Positions 58,637-64,000 of a DNA stretch of 64,000 nt are shown here, one piece after another (position 1 is the first letter of the stretch; every line of letters starts with the position of its first letter). A program made the translations under genes and the position numbers. The notes below the pieces were generated by a model. It saw nothing but the letters and a program-made list of their open reading frames with translations. It searched no databases and was not told the origin of the DNA. Source of the DNA: Nocardioides exalbidus (GTDB lineage: Bacteria > Actinomycetota > Actinomycetes > Propionibacteriales > Nocardioidaceae); NCBI RefSeq assembly GCF_900105585.1, contig NZ_FNRT01000002.1, positions 3,968,001 through 4,032,000 on the forward strand, read 5' to 3'.

Positions 58637-59182
58637 TCAGAGGAAGTCGAGCGGGTCGAACTCGTCGATCGGGATCACGCGGGTGCGCGGCAGCGCGGAG
58701 TTGAAGGCGCCGAGGTCGTACTCCAGGTCGAAGATCCGCACGCCGGGCAGGCTGCGGAACTGCGCGTTGACGAACTCGCTGAAGCCGATGATCCCGACCT
58801 GGCGGCTGCCGTCGGCGAGCGCGGAGACCTGGTCGACGAAGTCGCCGTCGTGGCTGACCAGCACGACGTCGGCCTCGCGGTCGACGAGCGCCTCGGCGGT
58901 CCGCTGGATGGCGATGTCGACGACCTTGCCCTCACCGCTCAGCGGGATCGGCTTGAACCCGATGGCGAGCAGCGCCTGGACGAAGCTGGTCGGGAGCTCG
59001 GTCGTCGCGGCGAGGAAGAACAGGCCGGAGACGTCCTGGTCGAAGGCCCGCTCGGCCCACTCGAGGAGCCGGTCCCACCGGGGCCGCTCCTCGGGCCGGG
59101 GGCGCCGGCCGAGGATCGAGGTGCCCAGGGTGGCGTCGATGTTCTCCCCGTCGACGAGGAGGTAGGTCATCCGCTCGGCCAT
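58637..59182 (-). CDS. NYN-domain protein (PIN-like RNase fold)
   Basis: 181 residues from ATG 59182, with GGGAG about 9 bases upstream; an ATG at 59170 would overlap the upstream stop by 4 bases (ATGA) and is also reasonable. The NYN fold is clear: MTYLLVDGENIDATLGTSIL, SGEGKVVDIAIQRTAEALVD and DVVLVSHDGDFVDQVSALAD, with Asp residues that bind the catalytic metal. Likely a single-strand RNA nuclease. It overlaps the ASCH gene. Confidence 0.82.
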   Translation of the reverse strand: MAERMTYLLVDGENIDATLGTSILGRRPRPEERPRWDRLLEWAERAFDQDVSGLFFLAATTELPTSFVQALLAIGFKPIPLSGEGKVVDIAIQRTAEALVDREADVVLVSHDGDFVDQVSALADGSRQVGIIGFSEFVNAQFRSLPGVRIFDLEYDLGAFNSALPRTRVIPIDEFDPLDFL

Positions 59183-59628
59183 GCGAGGACTCTCCCACAC
59201 GGCCACCCGACCAGGGTTCGGGGCTGGTAGACGACCTTGAAGGACTCGACGACCTCGTCACCGGAGATCGCGACGTCACTCACCTCCACGAGTGCGCGCG
59301 GCGCACCGGAGCCGTCGCACAGGATCGAGAGCACTCCGGTCTCGGGCAGCTCGTCGCCGTAGTCCGCGACGGTCGCGGTCGTGCTGCCCAGCTCGTCGTC
59401 GAGGACGTGCTCCACGAAGGCGTCCGACTCCTCGGCCGACTCGCCGAACGCCCAGGCCGGCGGTGGCACCGACTCGAGCGTCGTGGGCCCGAAGTAGGTC
59501 GGCGCCGCGTTGAGCTTGGCGTGGTAGCGGGCGAGGTCCCAGAAGACCCGGAGCTCCTCGTGGTCGAACTCGACGTCGCCCGGGTCGAGGGCGCCGCTCT
59601 CGCTGGTGGGATCGACGTCGGGCTCCAT
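59167..59628 (-). CDS. ASCH-domain-like protein
   Basis: 153 residues from ATG 59628. The segment PPAWAFGESAEESDAFVEHV and TATVADYGDELPETGVLSIL, then GSGAPRALVEVSDVAISGDE, follows the ASCH order (small beta-barrel related to the PUA RNA-binding domain). Residues 1-45 are acidic and probably disordered. The family binds RNA or acts on N4-acetylcytidine in some members. Its stop lies inside the start of the NYN gene, so the two are coupled. Confidence 0.65.
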   Translation of the reverse strand: MEPDVDPTSESGALDPGDVEFDHEELRVFWDLARYHAKLNAAPTYFGPTTLESVPPPAWAFGESAEESDAFVEHVLDDELGSTTATVADYGDELPETGVLSILCDGSGAPRALVEVSDVAISGDEVVESFKVVYQPRTLVGWPCGRVLAWPSG

Positions 59629-59674
59629 GCGGGGACCCTAGCCGCCTGCGCCCAACGACACGGGCGCGCGCTGC

Positions 59675-60457
59675 TCAGGCGACCTCGGCGACGTACGCCG
59701 CGAAGTCCCGCGCCGCGTCGAGCGAGCCCGGCCGCGGCGGGGCGTCCGGCTCCCAGCCGAGCTCCCGGTCGGCGAGCACCTGCTGGAGCAGCGGGCGCCA
59801 CCGCGGGTCGGCGTGCATCATCACCCAGCGCAGGGCGTCGCGCTTGCTGGCGACCTCGGCCGTGCGGACGGTGTAGAGGCTGCGACTGGCCTGGATGACG
59901 AGGTAGCGCTGGCACCACGCGATCGTCGGCGGGCACCAGCCGAGGACGTCGTCGGCGAGGGTGTCGAGACCGGCCCGGGCAGCGCCACGCAGCACGTCCT
60001 CCGGCACCGGGTCCATCAGCTCCACCGGGCACGGGCCCGCGAGCGTGATGCCGTGCTCGCGGAGGATCCAGCGCGTCCACGCCTGGTTGCAGTGAGTCGA
60101 CCAGGACATCTGGTCCCAGCCGTGGTCGACGTAGAGCCACTCGCGGCCCAGGCCCTCGGTGGTGCGGAGGTCCGCGGCGACGGCGTACGACCCCTCGAGG
60201 TGGCGGTTCCAGGAGCCGTCCCGGTGCGGGAGGTCGTGGTGGAGCGCCCGCAGCGCGGCCTCCTGCCGGGCGTCCGGGCGCTCGCGCACGACGATGAGGA
60301 AGTCGCAGTCGCTGTGCTGGTCGCCCGCGCCGAGCGCGAACGAGCCCTGGAGGTAGGCGCCGACGAACGACTCACCCAGCGCGACCCGCGCCTCGGTGAC
60401 GAGGTCGTGGAGCACGCCGTTGAGCTCGGCGTAGCGCGTCGGGTGGGGGTTCAGCAC
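59675..60457 (-). CDS. Nucleotidyltransferase, aminoglycoside adenylyltransferase-like (DUF4111)
   Basis: 260 residues from start 60457. The nucleotidyltransferase motif GSFALGAGDQHSDCDFLIV (GS-x-D-x-D) is intact near residue 39, and the C-terminal helical part (WCQRYLVIQASRSLYTVRTA, SKRDALRWVMMHADPRWRPL) fits the DUF4111 domain of ANT(3'')-like enzymes. It might modify an aminoglycoside or another hydroxyl compound. No resistance gene cluster is adjacent, so a housekeeping role is equally possible. Confidence 0.75.
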   Translation of the reverse strand: MLNPHPTRYAELNGVLHDLVTEARVALGESFVGAYLQGSFALGAGDQHSDCDFLIVVRERPDARQEAALRALHHDLPHRDGSWNRHLEGSYAVAADLRTTEGLGREWLYVDHGWDQMSWSTHCNQAWTRWILREHGITLAGPCPVELMDPVPEDVLRGAARAGLDTLADDVLGWCPPTIAWCQRYLVIQASRSLYTVRTAEVASKRDALRWVMMHADPRWRPLLQQVLADRELGWEPDAPPRPGSLDAARDFAAYVAEVA

Positions 60458-60523
60458 GCCATGGAGTGTGCGCCCTCCCGCGAGGCCGTGCCACGCAATT
60501 TCGCGTCGGCAGGACCGCGCCGG

Positions 60524-60697
60524 TCAGCCCTGGTGGTCCGGCTTGCCGAAGCGGCCGGAGGCGACCCAGGCCAGCGCCACCACGACCGCACCGATGACGG
60601 CGTAGCCGCTCCGGCTGCCGTCGGGGATGACGACGAAGCCCACGCCGTAGAACATCGAGATGGCCAGGGCGATGAAGGAGAGCGTCCGTCGGTTCAT
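60524..60697 (-). CDS. Small two-helix membrane protein, 57 aa
   Basis: From ATG 60697 (MNRRTLSFIALAISMFYGVG). Two helices, LSFIALAISMFYGVGFVVI and GYAVIGAVVVALAWVASG, joined by a short polar turn (PDGSRSG), ending in FGKPDHQG. No family recognised. It lies alone between the nucleotidyltransferase and SUF genes. Coding status is supported only by the clean hydrophobic pattern and consistent third-position GC. Confidence 0.5.
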   Translation of the reverse strand: MNRRTLSFIALAISMFYGVGFVVIPDGSRSGYAVIGAVVVALAWVASGRFGKPDHQG

Positions 60698-60788
60698 GCC
60701 TCGAGCATGGCGTCCGGGCGCGGGCGCCACGCATGCCACCTCTCACCCGTCCGCCATGACATCGGTCATGGCGTCCGGGCCTGTCGCC

Positions 60789-61163
60789 TCAGACGTTGAA
60801 GCCCAGGGCCCGCAGCTGCTCGCGGCCGTCCTCGGTGATCTTGTCCGGGCCCCACGGCGGCATCCACACCCAGTTGATCGCGACGTCGCCGACGAGGCCC
60901 TCGAGGGCCTGCTCGGTCTGGTCGGTGATCACGTCGGTCAGCGGGCACGCGGCCGAGGTGAGGGTCATGTCGAGCACGGCGTTGCTGTGCTCGTCGAGGT
61001 GCACGCCGTAGACGAGGCCGAGGTCGACGACGTTGATGCCGAGCTCGGGGTCGACGACGTCCTTCATCGCCTCGGTGACCTCGTCGACGGTCACGGTGGC
61101 GGTGCCGCCGGCGCCGCCGGCCTCGGGCACCTCGGGCAGGTCGCTGTGGTCGATCTCGCTCAT
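60789..61163 (-). CDS. sufT: Fe-S assembly factor, SufT/MIP18-like (DUF59)
   Basis: 124 residues from ATG 61163, GGAG 7 bases upstream. DUF59 block: EAMKDVVDPELGINVVDLGL, TLTSAACPLTDVITDQTEQA and VWMPPWGPDKITEDGREQLR, with the conserved Cys in AACPL. The first 22 residues are Gly/Ala-rich. It overlaps the sufU stop by 4 bases and is the last gene of the SUF operon; it helps mature Fe-S proteins. Confidence 0.9.
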   Translation of the reverse strand: MSEIDHSDLPEVPEAGGAGGTATVTVDEVTEAMKDVVDPELGINVVDLGLVYGVHLDEHSNAVLDMTLTSAACPLTDVITDQTEQALEGLVGDVAINWVWMPPWGPDKITEDGREQLRALGFNV

Positions 61164-61630
61164 GAGGAGGCTCCTTCTGTCTGGGCGGAGTCGGACTGGG
61201 CCCGGGTGGTCGCGTCCTTCCACGCCATCCAGGACAGGAGTGCGCACTTCACGCGCGCGGGGAACTTGGCGACACCGGCGAACGCGATGCCGTCCTCGAG
61301 GACGTCTTCGTCGGGCTCGACCTGCCCCTTGCCCTGCATGAGCTCGAGGAAGGTCCGGTGGATCTCCATGGCCTCGTCGACCGGCTTGCCGATCACCAGG
61401 TCGGTCAGGACCGAGGCCGACGCCTGCGAGATGGAGCAGCCGACCGAGTCGTAGGACACGTCGGCCACGGTGCCGTCGGCGAGGTGCACCCGCAGGGTCA
61501 CCTCGTCACCGCAGGTCGGGTTGACGTGGTGGACCTCGGACTCGTAGGGGTCGCGCAGTCCCTTGTGGTGCGGGTTCTTGTAGTGGTCCAGGATGATCTC
61601 CTGGTAGAGGGCGTCGAGGTCGGTGCTCAT
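61160..61630 (-). CDS. sufU: SufU-type Fe-S cluster scaffold/sulfur acceptor
   Basis: 156 residues from ATG 61630. The three conserved Cys motifs are present: HHVNPTCGDEVTLRV, DSVGCSISQASASV and VKCALLSWMAWKDA, plus Asp in the first. It takes sulfur from SufS. Overlaps SufS at its 5' end and SufT at its 3' end by 4 bases each, so translation is coupled throughout. Confidence 0.93.
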   Translation of the reverse strand: MSTDLDALYQEIILDHYKNPHHKGLRDPYESEVHHVNPTCGDEVTLRVHLADGTVADVSYDSVGCSISQASASVLTDLVIGKPVDEAMEIHRTFLELMQGKGQVEPDEDVLEDGIAFAGVAKFPARVKCALLSWMAWKDATTRAQSDSAQTEGASS

Positions 61631-62865
61631 CCGTCCACCTTGAAGTAGCTGCGGGTCTGGTGCAGCGCCTCGATGAGCGCGTCGATCTCCGCAGGGGTCG
61701 TGTAGAGGTAGGACGACATCCGCGTCGAGCTCTGCACGCCGAAGCGCGCGTGTGCCGGCTTGGCGCAGTGGTGGCCGGCCCGGACGGCGACGCCGCGCGA
61801 GTCGAGCACCTGGGCGATGTCGTGCGGGTGGACGCCTGCGAGCTCGAAGGAGATCGCGCCACCACGCTGGGTCGCGTCGAGCGGTCCGAGCACGGTCACG
61901 CCGGGCACGGTCTGCAGCCCCTCGAGGGCGTACGCCGTGATCGCCTGCTCGTGCGCGTGGATCGCGTCGAGGCCGATGTGGCCGAGGTAGTCGACGGCGC
62001 AGCCCAGCCCGATCGCCTCGACGATCGGCGGGGTGCCGGCCTCGAAGCGGTGCGGCGCGAGGGCGTACGTCGACCGCGCCATGGTCACGGTCTCGATCAT
62101 CTCGCCACCGCCGTGGAAGGGCGGCAGCGCGTTGAGGAGCTCCTCGCGGCCCCACAGCACGCCGATCCCCGTCGGGCCGCAGACCTTGTGGCCGGTGAAG
62201 ACCAGGAAGTCGCAGCCGACCGCCTGGACGTCGACCGGCAGCTGCGGCGCGGCCTGCGAGGCGTCGACCACGGAGACGGCACCGACCGCGCGGGCGCGGG
62301 CAGCGAGGTCCGCCACCGGGTTGATCGTGCCGAGCATGTTGGACACCCAGGTGAAGGCCACGACCTTGGTGTGCTCGTCGACGAGCTGGTCGGCGTTGCC
62401 GAGGTCGAGCCGGCCGTCGTCGGTCAGGCCGAACCATCGCAGCTCGGCACCCGAGCGCTCGCACGCCAGCTGCCACGACACGATGTTGGAGTGGTGCTCC
62501 ATCTCGGTGATGACGACGTTGTCGCCGGGGCCGAGCTCGATCGTGCGGGCGAGGAGGTTGAGGGCCTCGGTGGCGTTCTTGGTGAAGACCACCTCGTTGC
62601 GCGAGGGCGCGTTGAGGAAGGCCGCGACCTTGTCGCGCGCGCCCTCGTAGGCCTCCGTCGACTCCGCGCCGAGCTGGTGCATGGCGCGGGCGATGTTGGC
62701 GTTGTGCCGCTCGAGCTGGTCGACCATCGTGTCGATGACGACCTGCGGCTTCTGCGAGGTGTTCGCGCTGTCGAGGTAGACCAGCGGCACTCCGCCCGCG
62801 AGCGTGCGCTCGAGGATCGGGAAGTCCTTGCGGATCACGTCGAGATCCGGAAGCAAGCCTTCCAT
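61627..62865 (-). CDS. sufS: Cysteine desulfurase SufS
   Basis: 412 residues from ATG 62865, AAAGGGG upstream. PLP lysine in FLVFTGHKVCGPTGIGVLWG, ITEMEHHSNIVSWQLACERS, and catalytic Cys in VRAGHHCAKPAHARFGV. It removes sulfur from cysteine for Fe-S clusters. It follows sufC by 37 bases and overlaps sufU. Confidence 0.93.
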   Translation of the reverse strand: MEGLLPDLDVIRKDFPILERTLAGGVPLVYLDSANTSQKPQVVIDTMVDQLERHNANIARAMHQLGAESTEAYEGARDKVAAFLNAPSRNEVVFTKNATEALNLLARTIELGPGDNVVITEMEHHSNIVSWQLACERSGAELRWFGLTDDGRLDLGNADQLVDEHTKVVAFTWVSNMLGTINPVADLAARARAVGAVSVVDASQAAPQLPVDVQAVGCDFLVFTGHKVCGPTGIGVLWGREELLNALPPFHGGGEMIETVTMARSTYALAPHRFEAGTPPIVEAIGLGCAVDYLGHIGLDAIHAHEQAITAYALEGLQTVPGVTVLGPLDATQRGGAISFELAGVHPHDIAQVLDSRGVAVRAGHHCAKPAHARFGVQSSTRMSSYLYTTPAEIDALIEALHQTRSYFKVDG

Positions 62866-62902
62866 CGGTTGCCCCTTTCGGTGCGAACGGGTGGGTGGTG
62901 TC

Positions 62903-63667
62903 TCAGACCGTCGCGGTCTTGGTGAGGAAGCGGTCGTAGCCGTTGGCCTCGAGCTCGTCGGCCAGCTCCCTGGAGCCGGACTCCGCGACCTTGCCGTCGA
63001 CGAACACGTGGACGAAGTCGGGCTCGATGTAGCGCAGGATGCGGGTGTAGTGGGTGATCAGCAGGACACCCTTGCCCTCGCGCGCCCGGAAGCGGTTGAC
63101 GCCCTCGGAGACGACCTTGAGCGCGTCGATGTCGAGGCCGGAGTCGGTCTCGTCAAGGACGGCCACCTTCGGGTCGAGGAGCTCGAGCTGAGCGATCTCG
63201 TGGCGCTTCTTCTCGCCGCCCGAGAAGCCCTCGTTGACGCTGCGCGTGCCGAAGGTCGGGTCGAGGTTGAGCTGCTCGAGGGCGGCGTTGACGTCCTTGA
63301 CCCAGGTGCGGAGCTTGGGGGCCTCGCCGTCGATCGCGGTCTTGGCGGTCCGCAGGAAGTTCGAGACCGAGACACCGGGGACCTCGACGGGGTACTGCAT
63401 CGCGAGGAACAGGCCGGCGCGGGCACGCTCGTCGACGGAGAGCTCGAGGACGTCCTGGCCGTCGAGGGTCACCGAGCCGCTGGTGATCGTGTACTTCGGG
63501 TGACCGGCGATGGAGTACGCCAGCGTCGACTTGCCGGAGCCGTTGGGGCCCATGATGGCGTGCGTCTCGCCGTCGTTGATGGTGAGGGTGACCCCCTTGA
63601 GGATCTCCTTGGGGCCGTCCTCGGTCTCGACGGACACGTGGAGGTCGGTGATGACGAGCTTGCTCAT
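62903..63667 (-). CDS. sufC: SufC ATPase of the SUF Fe-S assembly complex
   Basis: 254 residues from ATG 63667. Walker A IMGPNGSGKSTLAYSIAGHP, signature FSGGEKKRHEIAQLELL, Walker B VAVLDETDSGLDIDALKVVS and H-loop LLITHYTRILRYIEPD, exactly the SufC pattern. It drives the SufB-SufD scaffold, which should be encoded beyond the right edge. Overlaps the Rieske gene stop by 4 bases. Confidence 0.95.
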   Translation of the reverse strand: MSKLVITDLHVSVETEDGPKEILKGVTLTINDGETHAIMGPNGSGKSTLAYSIAGHPKYTITSGSVTLDGQDVLELSVDERARAGLFLAMQYPVEVPGVSVSNFLRTAKTAIDGEAPKLRTWVKDVNAALEQLNLDPTFGTRSVNEGFSGGEKKRHEIAQLELLDPKVAVLDETDSGLDIDALKVVSEGVNRFRAREGKGVLLITHYTRILRYIEPDFVHVFVDGKVAESGSRELADELEANGYDRFLTKTATV

Positions 63668-64000
63668 GCGGGGGTGACTCCGTTCAGGGTGGTCTCGGTG
63701 TCGACGTACACGTCGCTGGTGCCGTCGGGGTTGGCGCGTAGTTCGATGGGGAAGGTGGCGACCGCCTCGGTCGCCGGGAGAGTGGTGGGCTTGCCGGTGC
63801 GGAGGTCGAACGTCGACCCGTGCAGCCAGCACTCGATCTGGCAGTCGGCGACCTCGCCCTCGCTGAGCGCGACCGCGGCGTGGCTGCACTCGTTCTCGAG
63901 CGCGAAGACCTCGTCGCCGTCACGCGCCACGACGATCTCGTAGCGGCCGAGGGTCACGGCGAGGCCCTCGTCGGGCCTCACCTCGTCCAGGGCGCAGACG
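63664..64000 (-). CDS. Rieske [2Fe-2S] ferredoxin-like protein of the SUF operon (5' end outside window)
   Basis: The frame runs from the right edge to TGA at 63664, about 112 residues. The Rieske ligands are complete: ENECSHAAVALSEGEVADCQ and IECWLHGSTFDLRTGKPTTL, giving C-x-H and C-x2-H. The start codon is outside; a Met visible at 63981 is probably internal because the frame continues with CALDEV upstream. A non-heme iron oxygenase ferredoxin subunit in the SUF operon is standard in actinobacteria. Confidence 0.88.
   Translation of the reverse strand, partial: VCALDEVRPDEGLAVTLGRYEIVVARDGDEVFALENECSHAAVALSEGEVADCQIECWLHGSTFDLRTGKPTTLPATEAVATFPIELRANPDGTSDVYVDTETTLNGVTPA

Noticed and set aside
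59675..60457. Dedicated aminoglycoside resistance gene
   Set aside because: The motif supports a nucleotidyltransferase only; no mobile or resistance context is present, so a resistance label would overreach.

Overview
The window looks like chromosomal DNA of a high-GC actinobacterium, most likely a Nocardioides-type member of the Propionibacteriales. This is inference from gene families I recognise, not from a search: GuaB1, a mycobacterial-type FadE pair, an InhA-type enoyl reductase, an actinobacterial VLRF1-type release factor, DUF3099, an Ettcher-like ABC-F protein and a 6C-type small RNA. Genes are densely packed with many 1 to 16 base overlaps, GTG starts are common, and one 60-base coding stretch counted by eye (8581-8640) is about 73% GC. 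I see no rRNA, tRNA or CRISPR array.

Layout. 1-5.1 kb: the tail of a LysR regulator, small membrane proteins, and a minus-strand run of PLP decarboxylase, membrane protein, GuaB1 and sulfotransferase. 5.2-8.2 kb: a YiaA/B protein, a strong hairpin terminator and a pair of acyl-CoA dehydrogenases behind a perfect 15-base dyad. 8.2-13 kb: peptide deformylase, two SpoU/TrmH RNA methyltransferases, DedA, bifunctional siroheme synthase and a PEBP protein. 13-23.8 kb: a secreted CAP protein with a structured leader, a three-gene ABC-2 exporter, a SpoIIE phosphatase, a hydrolase, a TauE/SPFH/NfeD/ABC run, VOC and DUF805 proteins. 23.9-30.7 kb: SerB, a PrmC-like methyltransferase, a SixA-like phosphatase, a 160-base inverted-repeat element, and the cyanophycin genes cphB and cphA with a cupin gene.

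30.7-37.1 kb is the odd part. It starts with two decayed gene tails fused head to head (an MFS transporter tail and a second cphA tail). It continues with lower-GC genes (about 57% in 32041-32100): a secreted protein, a tyrosine recombinase, a NERD protein, a lipoprotein and a DUF222-HNH protein with a LexA-like box upstream. This resembles a small genomic island or a decayed integration site.

37.1-64 kb returns to ordinary high-GC sequence: MFS exporter with divergent HxlR regulator, a cyanophycin-synthetase-like Mur ligase that lacks the ATP-grasp module and is coupled to a methyltransferase, FabG/FabI, dodecin, DUF3099, a 6C-type small RNA, MoaA, SURF1, an SDR, an ABC exporter, enoyl-CoA hydratase, ABC-F, a zinc metallopeptidase, a kinase-like protein, a second ABC-2 exporter, VLRF1, YciI, AraC with a divergent NAD(P)-binding protein, ASCH and NYN proteins, a nucleotidyltransferase, and a SUF iron-sulfur operon (Rieske, SufC, SufS, SufU, SufT) running off the right edge.

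Functional themes are nitrogen storage (cyanophycin), Fe-S cluster assembly, fatty acid turnover and synthesis, translation quality control (deformylase, RNA methylases, VLRF1, ABC-F) and several exporters. The best leads for something undescribed are the ATP-grasp-less CphA paralogue with its methyltransferase, the fused gene tails beside cphA, the 160-base palindromic element upstream of cphB, and the ASCH-NYN pair.
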